From Blastocystis hominis (Eukaryota; Sar; Bigyra; Opalinata; Blastocystidae): a DNA stretch of 64,000 bases. Shown piece after piece: positions 45,685 to 57,636 of the stretch. Numbering within the stretch: the stretch's first letter is position 1; each line of letters starts with the position of its first letter. Below the pieces are notes generated by a model, which searched no databases, was not told the origin of the DNA, and saw nothing but the letters and a program-made list of their open reading frames with translations. The stretch spans positions 81,119 to 145,118 of the forward strand of contig NW_013171834.1 of assembly GCF_000151665.1 (NCBI RefSeq), in the 5' to 3' direction. Made by a program: the position numbers and the translations under genes.

Positions 45685-47356
45685 ATGACGCTAAACGTTG
45701 AGGAAGGTTTCCACAAGGGCACTTTGATTTCTTGTGTACTGATTTCTCTATTCGGAATCATGTTTGCCATGATGCTAGCACCGAATACTCCTTACCTTAT
45801 TCGTATTTATTTACCAAATGTGAAAAATCGCTTATTGAGGGTAAATGTCAGCTTTCAGATGAGGACCTTGGAACTTATACAGGAATCTTTACTGCCGCTT
45901 TCTTTGTAGGAATGATTCCCGGAGCTGTCATGTGGGGACGACTTTCTGACTTGTTTGGAAGAAAACCTGCCATGGTTGCAACATTAATATGTATGAATTT
46001 GGATTCGTGACTGATTGACAAGGCAATGTGTTTTGTATTGTCATTTTCAGCTTTTCCACAAACTATACTGCTAGTGTAGTGATTCGTCTCATTCATGGTC
46101 TTCTTGATGGAGTTCTTCCCATAGCCATAGCGATTGTATCTGAGATATCGAATGAGAGAAACATTGCTTTAGGAACAAGTTCGATTTTTGTAGGTGTAGC
46201 GATTGGAGGGTATTCATTCTCGAAAATCATTCAAATACAGGTTAATAGGATCTGTAATGTGTGGTTATCTTTCTGATCCTACACGAATTCCTTTCCTTGT
46301 TGACCGCTTTCCCATATTTGAGAAAGTAGAATTGTTTCGTTGCGTTTTGTAAACGCTAGCAACCGTTTTTGTTCCCCTTCCTCATTTCTGCAGTTTTACT
46401 TGTCATTTCCATTATCCTTTACTTAATTTTGTCAGTTGAAACTCTGACAGAAGAAGAAAGAGCTCACACACAGAAGCTTCGAGATGGTTTAAAAGTGTGA
46501 ATGAATAGAAATGATAAAGAATAGAAAGGATTTAGCGCCATTCTTAGGAAATCCAGATCAGAGCTGGATTCAAAAGAACAATTGCTTATTACGTTCAACG
46601 AACAATCTTCTCCTCGTCATCTTTTCAAGCAAAAGGACTTCTTACTTACGATGACACTATCTGCAATTGTCAGCTTTATTCAGATGGGCGCTGATACGAT
46701 TCTTCTCGTAGCTCTTGCCTCTCCGGTTCGAATTGGTGGTTTAAATCTCAGTAACGATATTGTGAGCTTGGTCATGGGAATCGCTTCTCCTTTCCAGCTG
46801 TTCTTAAGTGTGAATGAGATCAAGAATTGATGTGTAGTGCTTTTATCTCCGGTACTAAGTCAGCTATTCCCTTACAAAACGCAATTTGGGTGGGAAATCT
46901 TTTTATTCTCCCTCTTAATCTTCATTGCTCCGTTCATATTGAAGCTGGGAAACGCTGATCCGATGTTGGTGACTGGAATTTTAATGGCTTATTTGGCACT
47001 TCTCACAGTCATTCGAGCTTTGTGCATGAAGTAATCGAATATCGTTTTTATCGAATGTAGCACGTCTACAGTATTATTCGCCAATCTGAGCTATAAGGAA
47101 ATACGTGGAACTGTGATGGGATTGGGTCAAATGGCTAGTGGTGTGTGTCGATTTTTGGGTCCATTGATCGTTCCTGTGGTGTATTCGTGGAGTTGCAGAC
47201 CTCACAAATGGATTGATTCTGGATTTTGTTTCTATGTACCAATTGAATAATCAGTATGATGAATAGATTTTAGGAATTTGTGGAATGTTGTGCAGTGCTT
47301 TAGCGATTTGGATTTCGGAGGAGACAAACACGACGAAAGGATCGTTAAAGAAGTGA
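45685..47356 (+). CDS. MFS transporter B, ZIFL-like (copy 1 of a duplicated block)
   Basis: ATG 45685 (MTLNVEEGFHKGTLISCVLI). A 32-nt phase-0 intron follows YLPN; then LSDEDLGTYTGIFTAAFFVG, WGRLSDLFGRKPAMVA (MFS loop 2-3 motif) and LIHGLLDGVLPIAIAIVSEI. Further small introns lead to EETLTEEERAHTQKL-type loop residues, LLLVALASPVRIGGL, SQLFPYKTQFGWEIFLFSLL and VRGT-like IRGTVMGLGQM near the end; TGA at 47354-47356. All frames rejoin, so the gene looks intact. Nearly identical to transporter C (54.2-55.8 kb) apart from introns and a few dense patches of synonymous change. The downstream neighbour, as in the other copy, is a minus-strand glutaminyl cyclase, but here truncated. Confidence 0.8.
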
Positions 47357-47384
47357 TATTAGATATACACTTACTTACTATTCA

Positions 47385-47803
47385 TTATTGAAATTGATTT
47401 GAATGTTTGATGAAAGAAAGAAGAAACAATAGATGGATTTTGAATAATCGATTCCACAGCTTTCCCGTTATCAAAATGTCATTATTAGATGGATCGAATG
47501 CAATTCCATTCAATACTGCGTCCATTTGATCACTTTTCGAACTTGGAAGCTTCACCCAACCAACCAAATCGGATAAATCAATCCATTCGATCACTCTTCC
47601 TTCTTCCCAATCGATTATCGCAATCTGGTTACTCAGCCAAACATTGGCGAATATTTTGTTATCAATGATCTCCAATTCATTCAGATTTGTAACTTCTTCA
47701 CCATTTTCGTCCACAATACATTTTCGTTGTAATTGTTTGAGAGTCATGGTATCCCAAATGTGTAAATTGCACGAACCATCCGAAACAACGATTACTTCCT
47801 TAC
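47385..47803 (-). pseudogene. Truncated glutaminyl cyclase fragment
   Basis: Encodes the C-terminal ~130 residues of the cyclase (NLNELEIIDNKIFANVWLS, VIEWIDLSDLVGWV, VLNGIAFDPSN, ITGKLWNRLF) and ends as in the full copy. The N-terminal half, including signal peptide and the FTQGL and GEG blocks, is missing: homology stops at about 47803. One codon change is seen against the full gene (Arg to Gln near 47526). It is a relic of the segmental duplication. Confidence 0.82.
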
Positions 47804-48054
47804 TATTTAGGGAACATGAAAAGAGAGGTAATAACAGGTAAGGCAGATTGTAGTATCGTATTGATAATGAATTTTACAGTGCAAAGTTTTGGGATGTGTG
47901 AAGAATAAATAAAAATGAAAGTAAAGATAATTAGGTTCAGTTTCTCATAATATTATTCTATTTATATACACTGAAACAGAATGAATTCAAAAAGTAGGAA
48001 TATTGAGGGAAAATACTGACATAGTTTAATTGTAAAAACTTCAGGGAAAGGTAT

Positions 48055-49519
48055 TTTTGTTGAATGGATATATTACACTTGGTAATTCTAAAAATAGTAG
48101 AGTTGGTAGCTCGGACTATTCTATTTAGTGTTATCAAGGTGATCATGAGGATGAATACACAGTGACATGCGACGGCAAGGTTTGCCTATTCCAGAATGGA
48201 GTTCTTAAAATGAGATATGAAGTAGATCATAATGGAACTCAGATTGGGAGCTTTACTCGATTCAAAAATGGTCGTGTTGCCCTTGTACAAGATTTCAATG
48301 ATATTATCGACAAACGGGACTTCAATCGTATAGTCAACCATGTGAAAGGAGAGCGGATGGAAATCTATTTGCATGAGAGTGGCAAGTTGATCTATCATGG
48401 CGAATTCAATAAACAGTTGGAGAGAGAAGGATGGGGAATCGAGTATGACCAGAAATCGGGTCAAATCCTACTGTAAGGCATATGGAAGAATAACAAATTG
48501 GTGGAAATCATTCGAAAGATCGAAGAAGGAACAATCATGATCGAGTTTAAACGAAACGGGAATAATAATACCTTGTCTTCGAATCGAATTCCCCTCTATG
48601 TGGGTGAATTCGTTTATGATGAATCGAAAGAATCGTTTCTTCGAAATGGTCGAGGATACTGGATCGATGAAGAAACTTGGATTGCTACTCGCGAAGTGGA
48701 ATGGAAAGATGGAGTGGAAGAGATCTGTATGATGGATGGTACACTCGATCCACAACTCCAATCATTATCAATGTTAATATATTAAAGAAACTGACAAATG
48801 TGAGTTTGCAAGTGACCGATTTGAAGTTTTCTTCGAATTGTTGCAATGATTTGAATGAATTGGATCTGAATCGATTTGAGTGGCTACGATCTATCGAAAT
48901 TGGAGACATGTTTTTCGCATCAGTGAAAAACTTCAAAGTCGATGGATTGAATCGATTGAAAACGCTGAAAATAGGCAAGAAGTCATTAATTGTAAAAAGA
49001 AAGGAATACATGATTGTAATGAATCGAAATCATTCCACATATTGAATTGTGGATCATTGGAATCCATTCAAATTGGTGCATGGAGTTGCAATGATTTTGC
49101 TGGAGACTTTGAATTGAAGAATCTATCACAATCACAATCCATTCAAAATGGTACAATTGGAAGTGATTCAGACAATGTCCATCATAGTTTATTTGTGATT
49201 CGCAATATTGATAGATAATGAATATGTATAATGAACAGATCTTCCAAATCTACAATCCATCACATTAGGCATGCTGTATTCTCTGATTCTTCATCAACAA
49301 TAATAGAAAGTATTGAATATATTAGATGATATGATTGATGTAGATTTTCCATCATTACAATCTATGCCACTTTGTGGTGAAGCACTTGCTGGAAGATATT
49401 ACTCATCATGTTCATTGAGAATACTAAGTAAAAATGAAATGATTCTAAATGACTGAATGTAGATCTTCCAAATTTGGCATCCATTATCAAATATGGATGG
49501 GGTGCTTTTTATAATTAGA
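48055..49519 (+). pseudogene. Inactivated copy of the 9-kb MORN-LRR gene
   Basis: The stretch from about 48162 matches the protein of the 9.2-10.9-kb gene almost residue for residue (CDGKVCLFQNGVLKMRYEVD, GERMEIYLHESGKLIYHGEF). Breaks: a stop codon replaces Glu at 48474-48476 (TAA for GAA in LLEGIW), a short deletion after WKDG near 48715 shifts the frame, and the first exon reads into a stop before YQGDHEDEY. The downstream LRR part keeps the one-repeat-per-exon layout (DLPNLQSITLGML-like units from 49240) but is also degraded, ending near 49519. It lies in opposite orientation to the parent and just upstream of the intact relative at 49.9 kb. Confidence 0.8.
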
Positions 49520-49946
49520 TGGCATCTCTTGCTATTCACATTCATCGGCATCATTCCTAAGCATTTAATATTAATATTGTATCAATTTGAAAAATACATG
49601 CTATCATCGTAACCACTAATTCTTTTTCTTCAAGTTAATTCCTTCATTAACGCTCCGATTTTTCAGAACATCCGGGAAAATTAATAACAGAGTAGCTTCT
49701 CAAGGTCTATCCACAAATATAGCGAAAGGTGATCAACAAACATTATCTAACAACTTGAACTCACATACCTATTCTATATTGATAGGCACATCCTGTCAAT
49801 TGAGAATTCTCAATTTCTTTTTGCAAAATAAAAATATGATTCCTCATGTACTCACATTCTATTAATTATTCATATTTTGGCACAATCATCATTGGAATGA
49901 GTGATAAATGTAATGGATGCTTAATTATAGATGATAAATAGCCTTG
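49520..49946. other. Spacer upstream of MORN-LRR gene 2
   Basis: About 430 bp, AT-rich; no gene recognised. Confidence 0.55.
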
Positions 49947-52583
49947 ATGAGTGAATTTTGTAGAAATCAGTATTTCCTCCATGGATACATTTCATTTAAC
50001 AATCCGATAATCTTTGTCAGGGATAAAATAAAATACACCATTCAGCGATACCAGGGAGAGCACAAAAACGAATTTCTGTTGCGCTCTGAAACTGGTGAGG
50101 TTTGCTTGTTTGAGAATAATGTTCTAAAACAGAAATGGCAGGAAAACGAAAGGGAGGTTAAATCAGATGAGTTTACTGTATACAAAAATGGTCGAGTTCA
50201 TTTCTCACAACGATTCGACGATATTTTGAAGCATAGGGATAGTTACTGCACTGTCTACCACAAGAGAGGTCTTCGCATGGAAATCTGGTCAGCCAAAACG
50301 GGACATTTGATATATCACGGAGAATATAACGACAACCGGAAAAGACTGGGTTGGGGTATCGAATATGACGAAGAAAGCGGAAATGTGGTTGTAGAAGGCA
50401 TTTGGATAAATGGAGAATTGACAGAGGTGATTCGCTGTTTCAATGGAGATACGATGACTGAATTAAGACGAAATGGAGTAGATAGTTTGGACCCGACAAA
50501 ACGAATTCCGATCTATGTAGGTGGCTTTCGCTATGATGAAGATAATGAAACGTTCATTCGAGAAGGGAAAGGATGTTTGATTGATGAAAAAACTGGAATC
50601 GCAACTCGAGAATGTGAATGGAAAGATGGAGAAGAAGTGAGTGGAGTGGATCTATATGATGGACGATACATAGCACCATATATTATGGCAACAAATGTAT
50701 GGCCAAATGAATTTGATTATCCTAGTATACAACTGGTAGATTTGACGATTGCATCGAATTGCTGTAACGAGGTGAATAAATTGGATGTTAGCAAATTCAA
50801 ATGGCTACAAACTATTGAAATCGGTGGTGATAGTTTTGGATTGGTAAAAACATTCCATATCGATGGATTGAATCGATTAAAAACTATAAATATTGGTAAA
50901 AATTCATTCACTCAGAAAAAGAATGATTATGGAAATGATGCATCGAAATTGTTCCACATATTGAACTGTGAATCATTAGAATCGCTAGAAATTGGTGAAT
51001 ATAGTTTCAGTGATTATGGAGGAGGCTTTGAACTGAAGAATTGTCCACAACTACAATCTCTTCAAATTGGACATATTAAAAAGGATTCGTTTAATTTTTG
51101 TTTTTGTTCGTTTGAGATCCAAGGTATTGTATCTGCTCATAGTTACTCCGTTTGTAGGTCTTCCTTGTCTGAAACAAATTGTGTTAGGGAACTGTGCATT
51201 CCGGCAAGCTTCAATCATCACTATCAAGAGTACAGAATCTTTATAGATCAAACAATGGATAGATCTCCCCTCGTTGCAATCCATCATGCTTGGACAAGGA
51301 GCAGTGGATGGGAGAGATTGTGATCTGATGTGCTCGTTGACAATGCGAAGTATGAATTGCTTTCCATGAATAACCCGATCTAGATCTTTCCAATCTCTCG
51401 TCAATAAGCAATTCTGGAGGATGTAGTTTTAACGAAGTCCGCATTATTCACTTGGAAAGTAACTTTCTCTTTGATTTACGTTAGATATAGATATCGAAAA
51501 TCTAGAGACTGTCGACTTACCTTGTTCATTTCTCAGTGTTATGTTTTACGAAACAAATAGTAGCTTTTCTGATATTTATGGAAATAGACATTCCTCTTAA
51601 CCTTCGGCAATTGCTTCCCGACAGAATATATCATACCGATTATATTGAATCGATCGAATCTTCAGTTTCTTCGATCGTGCTACCAAATTGGATGTGCAAT
51701 GATGGCGATTTTAAACTGTTCGATCTCTCATCATTCGTTGCTTTGGAATCAATGGATATTGGAGACAATAGTTTTAGCTACGTGGAGAGTTTCACGATTG
51801 AAGGATTGAAGAGATTACGAAGATTAAAAATCGGAAGCAATTCCTTCACTCAAGTGAAAGGCAATTCACTGCAATTCTCATTTTACTTGACGAAATCGTT
51901 CCATATCGTGAATTGCGAATCTCTGGAATCAGTCATAATTGGACCCTTCAGCTTTTTTGATTTTGGGGGTGAATTCAAGTTGGAGGGTCTTTCTTCACTG
52001 CGATCGATCACAATCGGCGATATTAAGAGCGAGTCATTTAATTTTTGGGCCGATTCATTAGAAATTCGAGGTTTTATATTACAAAATAAATTAAATTTGT
52101 TGTAGACCTTCCGAATTTAGAATCTTTTGTATTAGGGGAACAATCGTTCTGTAACTGTCAAGCTATCCGATTCGAAAGTATTCAAATTGATTGGGATCGT
52201 AGAATAACATAGATCTTCCTAAACTTCAAACGATATATCTCGGGTGGTACGCATTGAATGGAAGAAATAATCCATCTTGTTCGTTGGTCATGCGAAGTAA
52301 TTCATGATTGAATTGGCTTATTATGAAATAGATCTTCCAGCTTTAACATCTCTTACGAATCAAAACGGATATAGTTTCGAGAATGTCCGCTGTTTGGAAT
52401 TGAAAGGTTGGTCTAAGTGAATGATTGATTTTGTGTAGATATTCCAAATCTTGAAAATGTCAGTCTGACTCATTCTTTCAAGGAGGTTACATCCAGGTCA
52501 ATATCAGGTATTTTTTCTTTTTTGATATTTGAGATTTTGTAGACATAAACTGCGTGTTTCAGGATTTTATCAAATCATTGTAA
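49947..52583 (+). CDS. MORN-LRR protein 2, long form built of one-LRR exons
   Basis: ATG 49947 (MSEFCRNQYFLHGYISF). N-terminal MORN part (GEYNDNRKRLGWGIEYDEES, VGGFRYDEDNETFIREGKG) followed by BspA-like LRRs (LQTIEIGGDSFGLVKTF, LESLEIGEYSFSDYGGGF). From 51125 the exons become short: each encodes one repeat, begins with the last two bases of an Asp/Asn codon plus CTTCC or a close variant (DLP), and is bordered by phase-1 introns of 17-36 nt. Around 51600-52070 a larger exon repeats the earlier four-LRR block (LESMDIGDNSFSYVESF ... FSFFDFGGEFKLEG), an internal duplication. The end INCVFQDFIKSL stops at TAA 52581-52583. Function unknown; probably a binding protein. The whole frame is open through about twelve introns, so it looks functional. 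Confidence 0.78.
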
Positions 52584-54161
52584 AGTTCGATCCACTTTTT
52601 GGTTGTTCTCTTCCAGTAGCAAAGAATTTTGGGTTTTGTAAAGGTTAAATCTTTTTACATTTATTGTGTTGATACATTGTTATTTGTTGTTATATTTGAC
52701 GTAGATTCGTTTCAATATAGTTTAGAGCATATAAACAGAGTACCCTGGATAAGGGATGTCTGAGTAGGTATTTGTAAACAGTATGGATACTCACTGCTTC
52801 TAGGACAATTTATGAACTAACACCAATTCAGTATTTGAAATATGGAAGACTCGAGTATCCAGATTGAAGTAACTAAATCGAACAATGTAATTTTTTGCGA
52901 ATAGTAGTTGAACATGATGTGGTTGGTGTGACAGAATCATCTGTTTGGTTAAGTAGGTAATCCATTCGGCATTGTTTGAAACCCCTAGCAACAGAATATA
53001 CGGTTGAGTTATATTAATGAGGACTTTCACATTTGCAAGGCCATTTAATGCTTAAATGTATGTATTCTCCATTTTCCCCTTAATGATGTAATTTTCTATA
53101 TTAATTTACATATGAATATATATTATTAGTAATGAATGTGATTACAAGAGAGTAGAAAAAACCATCGATATTCTATCATAAGTATATCACTATTTCTCTT
53201 CTTGGGCGAGATCTACTCTCGATCCAGCATCCAAAATGAATATACAATGATCACACAGTACTCACTTTACAAGACCGAAATACTAGTTCATCAGCATGAA
53301 CCTTCATAATAGGATTAAGCTCTGGTAAATATTGACAACATTATGATCATATTGTCAGAAAAGGCGCTATTTGGTAGTTTTTCGTTGAAAATGGTTACAA
53401 TACATCTCTAATAGCAATTGTATCTAAATAGTCCAACAGTAAGTAAGTAATTCCATCTTATAGTGATTATTTTTTCAACTATCATATATATTATCACATA
53501 ATAATTGTATTGATTCTGATACAAGGACTACTTTCAAAAGACTTCATTTCATCACTTCGAATGCATTATTTAAATCACTACAGATAGTATCGTATAATAA
53601 AAATAATAAATATTATAAGGAAGCAAAAACATGAAACAAAGATAAAGAGTTTTCATAAGTCTGTACCTATGGGAAACACTTGCATAAAAGCAATATGAAA
53701 TACTATTTATAAATACACTTAACCTTAACTTCAATTCTCTACTGGTGCTAACTACTATTATCACCATTGGTCATTCAAAGCAAAATTGGCTGTGTAAAAT
53801 ACACCCGAAATAGTCAAATATATTATTCCGAACTGTGTTCTTTTCGTTTTTGCATAAGAGAATCAGCACTCTACATTTGATTATAGTATTCTGCACTCAA
53901 ATATAAAAAAACGTACCAAAAACTGTCAACTGTACCCTAATTCTCACGATTCACTCCCGTACCTTAGCCAAACCGGATTACCTTATTATACTTGCAAAAT
54001 AGTCAACAATCCTTTGGAATATAGTTGCTTTTGTTTTTGTGTTTCTTGTGTTTACGAAACGCCCGTTACGTTCTTCTGCACTATGTCTCCCGTACAATAT
54101 TCTCTTTGCTTGTGTATTATTTCTTTTAAGTCTTTATTTACAGATACCAGGATCGAATAAG
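52584..54161. other. Long AT-rich intergenic region
   Basis: About 1.58 kb, the largest gap in the window. Short ORFs only (the longest, 52800-53030 minus, shows no family likeness). No tRNA, repeat or 3'-end motif seen. It borders the start of duplication copy 2. Confidence 0.6.
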
Positions 54162-55835
54162 ATGACGCTAAACGTTGAGGAAGGTTTCCACAAGGGCACT
54201 TTGATTTCTTGTATATTGATTTCTCTTTTCTGGTCCATGTTTGCTTTGATGCTAGCACCGAATACTCCTTACCTTATTCGAATGTATCTACCCAACGTAA
54301 ACATACCTTATTGAGCGTAAATACCAGCTTTCAGATGAGGACCTTGGAACTTATACAGGAATCTTTACTGCCGCTTTCTTTGTAGGAATGATTCCCGGAG
54401 CTGTCATGTGGGGACGAATTGCTGACTTATGTGGAAGAAAACCTGCCATGGCTGCAACATTAATATGTATGAATTTGGATTCGTGACTGATTGACAAGGC
54501 AATGTGTTTTGTATTGTCATTTTCAGCTTTTCCACAAACTATACTGCTAGTGTAGTGATTCGTCTCATTCATGGTCTTCTTGATGGGGTAATTCCCATTG
54601 CTAAAACCATCGTATCTGAGATATCGAATGAGAGAAACATTGCTTTAGGAACAAGTTCGATTTTTGTAGGTATAGCGATTGGAGGGTATTCGTTTCTATT
54701 AATTGAATTACATTCAGATTATTAGGTCCCATATTGTGTGGTTATCTTTCTGATCCTACACGAATTCCTTTCCTTGTTGATCACTTTCCCATATTTGAGA
54801 AAGTAGGATTGGTTTGGTTTGGTTTGTAAACGCTAGCAACCGTTTTTGTTCCCCTTCCTCATTTCTGCAGTTTTACTTGTCATTTCCATTATCCTTTACT
54901 TAATTTTGTCAGTTGAAACTCTGACAGAAGAAGAAAGAGCTCACACACAGAAGCTTCGAGATGGTTTAAAAGTGTGAATGAATAGAAATGATAAAGAATA
55001 GAAAGGATTTAGCGCCATTCTTAGGAAATCCAGATCGAAATTGGATTCAAAAGAACAATTGCTTATTACGTTCAACGAACAATCTTCTCCTCGTCATCTT
55101 TTCAAGCAAAAGGACTTCTTGCTTACGATGATTTTATTCGCAGTTATTAGTTTTATTCAGATGGGCGCTGATACGATTCTTCTCGTAGCTCTTGCCTCTC
55201 CGGTTCGAATTGGTGGTTTAAATCTCAGTAACGATATTGTGAGCTTGGTCATGGGAATCGCTTCTCCTTTCCAGCTGTTCTTAAGTGTGAATGAGATCAA
55301 GAATTGATGTGTAGTGCTTTTATCTCCGGTACTAAGTCAGCTATTCCCTTACAAGTCACAATTTGGGTGGGAAATCTTTTTATTCTCCCTCTTAATCTTC
55401 ATTGCTCCGTTCATATTGAAGCTGGGAAACGCTGATCCGATGTTGGTGACTGGAATTTTAATGGCTTATTTGGCACTTCTCACAGTCATTCGAGCCTTAT
55501 GGATGAAGTAGAGTATATAATTTTGCCATTACCGTCTAGTACTGGAATTGTATTATTCGCCAATCTGAGCTATAAAGAAGTGAGAGGGACAATTATGGGG
55601 TTAGGACAAATGATCGGCGGAGTGTGTCGATTTTTGGGTCCATTGATCGTTCCTGTGGTGTATTCGTGGAGTTGCAGACCTCACAAATGGATTGATTCTG
55701 GATTTTGTTTCTATGTACCAATTGAATAATCAGTATGATGAATAGATTTTAGGAATTTGTGGAATGTTGTGCAGTGCTTTAGCGATTTGGATTTCGGAGG
55801 AGACAAACACGACGAAAGGATCGTTAAAGAAGTGA
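54162..55835 (+). CDS. MFS transporter C, ZIFL-like (copy 2)
   Basis: ATG 54162 starts the same protein as transporter B (MTLNVEEGFHKGTLISCILI). The frame is open 41 codons further upstream, but homology to copy B begins exactly at this ATG. A 31-nt intron follows YLPN; then LSDEDLGTYTG, WGRIADLCGRKPAMAA, LIHGLLDGVIPIAKTIVSEI, LLVALASPVRIGGL and VRGTIMGLGQMIGGVCRFLG, ending TNTTKGSLKK at TGA 55833-55835. IAKT in TM5 is the common ZIFL form, whereas copy B has IAIA. Convergent with the intact glutaminyl cyclase, with only 27 nt between the stops. Confidence 0.8.
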
Positions 55836-56277
55836 TATTAGATATACACTTACTACTATTCATTATTGAAATTGATTTGAATGTTTGATGAAAGAAAGAA
55901 GAAACAATAGATGGATTTTGAATAATCGATTCCACAGCTTCCCCGTTATCAAAATGTCATTATTAGATGGATCGAATGCAATTCCATTCAATACTGCGTC
56001 CATTCGATCACTTTTCGAACTTGGAAGCTTCACCCAACCAACCAAATCGGATAAATCAATCCATTCGATCACTCTTCCTTCTTCCCAATCGATTATCGCA
56101 ATCTGGTTACTCAGCCAAACATTGGCGAATATTTTGTTATCAATGATCTCCAATTCATTCAGATTTGTAACTTCTTCACCATTTTCGTCCACAATACATT
56201 TTCGTTGTAATTGTTTGAGAGTCATGGTATCCCAAATGTGTAAATTGCACGAACCATCCGAAACAACGATTACTTCC
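54162..56277 (+). repeat. Segmental duplication, copy 2
   Basis: Partner of 45685-47803. Most of the block is identical, broken by compact patches with many changes (for example 55131-55151 against 46654-46674, and 55575-55622 against 47098-47148). Confidence 0.85.
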
Positions 56278-56885
56278 TTATTACCCAGCAAACCAGAAGC
56301 AGCACCCCATCCTTCTTTACGACTTGTCTCAAACGAAAATGATGCTATTTGACGCAACTTATTCTCCTTCAATTCATATCGAATTCCAATATGCTCTCTC
56401 CAAGTCAGTGCGATTAGCTGATCATTTACAAGGGCAATCCCTTCTCCTAAACAGTAGATGGATAATCAAATAAAAATACCAAAAACATATTTGGGAAGAC
56501 TTTTTCGCAAATAAACCTTCTTCTTATCTGTAGAATAAATAGTGATGTATGAAGACCCATATCTACCGCAACTCTCTATTACATTCCCAGTTTTGGGATC
56601 GATGACCAGACCTTGTCTAAAATCAATATTTTTATCACTTTTATTACGTAAAGCACGAACTATTATGATAATAGACATCGGTTATTACATATCCCTTCTT
56701 TCTAGTTATTGACTCATGGTAATACCGTTTTCCAACTTTTTCATTGAAATTCGTATTTTCTGCTCCATCTTGTGTAACTTCTATGCTTGTCTCATGGATA
56801 TCCTTTGTATCTATCAAGGGAGTGATTTCCTTACTTGTGCTGATATGAGATATATAATGCTGAGTAAAAATAATAGCTTTATCAT
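55863..56885 (-). CDS. Secreted glutaminyl-peptide cyclotransferase (plant/bacterial type)
   Basis: ATG 56885 gives the signal peptide MIKLLFLLSIIYLISAQ. A 32-nt intron (56834-56803) leads to DIHETSIEVTQDGAENTN. Two further introns give YYHNSSCFTQGLVIDP, ESCGRYGSS, VFGEGIALVNDQLIALTWRE, GWGAASGLLGNKEVIVVSDGS and NLNELEIIDNKIFANVW, ending VLNGIAFDPSN, ITGKLWNRLF and NQFQ at TAA 55863. The FTQGL, ES-G-YG, FGEGI, GWG and LNELE blocks define the beta-propeller glutamine cyclotransferase family, which turns N-terminal Gln into pyroglutamate and so shields secreted peptides from aminopeptidases. It should act in the secretory pathway or outside the cell. All three introns are 31-33 nt. A 3' fragment of the gene was duplicated at 47.4-47.8 kb. 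Confidence 0.86.
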
Positions 56886-57267
56886 AAAAATAGGCAGAGA
56901 GATAGGAAAACAGTGACTTTCTCAGCTATTTTGTGGATTTCGGTACATTTTCATTGAATCTTTATTATAGAGTAATTAGTATAGTATAGACAGTCAATGG
57001 ATATTATTATTGTGGTGAGATACGTGAGAAACACGACTAATACTGGTTTTTATATAGAGAAGTCTTTGATAAAAGTATAACAATTATATATCGATCAAAA
57101 GTGATGAAATGAACAAGACGATTTTGCCCCTACAAATTGCAAGAATAGTGAGGCATTGAAGTGTATTGCGCGAATATTTTTGGCCGTTTTCCCCGCTGTC
57201 TATGGTAAAGAAAGGACAAACACTGTTCCATGATTATCCAAGACTCACCTAGTAATGGTATGTTCGA
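56886..57267. other. Boundary region between host genes and viral-type cassette
   Basis: 380 bp without a gene. Host gene structure (introns, TGTTTGTT) is present on the left, intron-free coding on the right. I see no clear terminal inverted repeat or target-site duplication; the element's other end is outside the window. Confidence 0.5.
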
Positions 57268-57636
57268 ATGCATCAACCCGTACAAGTATCGGAACTCCTA
57301 CATCAGCAGTTCTTAACTGTCTTGTTCACATCCAATCAAGTCATGTTCAACAATGTGGATTCTACTAATGTGGTCACGAACTCGAATGACGAAGAGCTAG
57401 CGATTCCTCCTGGATACTACACGATCGGTCAAATCAATGCCATTTTCAATATCATGACTGATACTACGTTCTCGATATCTACGAAGGCTTCGAATTATGG
57501 GTGTATTTATATCCAGTCCCCACATACCATCGATTTCACCAATGCTCCGGATATTCGAGAAATCCTCGGTTTGGAAAAACAAACGGTCATTCTACCTGCT
57601 TCGTTCTATGGATCGAACGTGATTGATATCACATGA
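57268..57636 (+). CDS. Viral-type structural ORF 1 (first half of a module), ends at in-frame TGA
   Basis: ATG 57268 (MHQPVQVSELLHQQFLTVLF). 122 aa with PPGYYTIGQINAIFN and IDFTNAPDIREILGLE, i.e. the first two blocks of the shared module. The TGA at 57634-57636 is followed in the same frame, without another start codon, by ORF 2, whose beginning is exactly the missing last block of the module (VYSSLV). So ORFs 1 and 2 look like one gene interrupted by one stop codon. Whether this is a real truncation, a readthrough stop or a sequencing error cannot be told. Structural role inferred from module likeness. Confidence 0.62.
   Translation: MHQPVQVSELLHQQFLTVLFTSNQVMFNNVDSTNVVTNSNDEELAIPPGYYTIGQINAIFNIMTDTTFSISTKASNYGCIYIQSPHTIDFTNAPDIREILGLEKQTVILPASFYGSNVIDIT

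Larger units (their letters stand above)
45685..47803 (+). repeat. Segmental duplication, copy 1 (with copy 2 at 54162-56277)
   Basis: The block begins exactly at the MFS start codon and ends inside the glutaminyl cyclase reading frame (after cttcctta). Upstream and downstream sequences of the two copies are unrelated. Copy 2 continues through a full cyclase, so copy 1 is the derived, truncated one. Direct orientation, about 8.5 kb apart. Confidence 0.85.

Noticed and set aside
52800-53030. 76-aa minus-strand ORF in the long intergenic region
   Set aside because: No family likeness, no 3'-end motif, AT-rich; expected by chance in 1.6 kb.
57634-57636. TGA as a sense codon (variant code) in the viral cassette
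   Set aside because: TGA serves as the terminal stop of ORFs 2, 3 and 5 and of several host genes (syntaxin, PCID2, transporters), so reassignment is unlikely; local readthrough or mutation remains possible.
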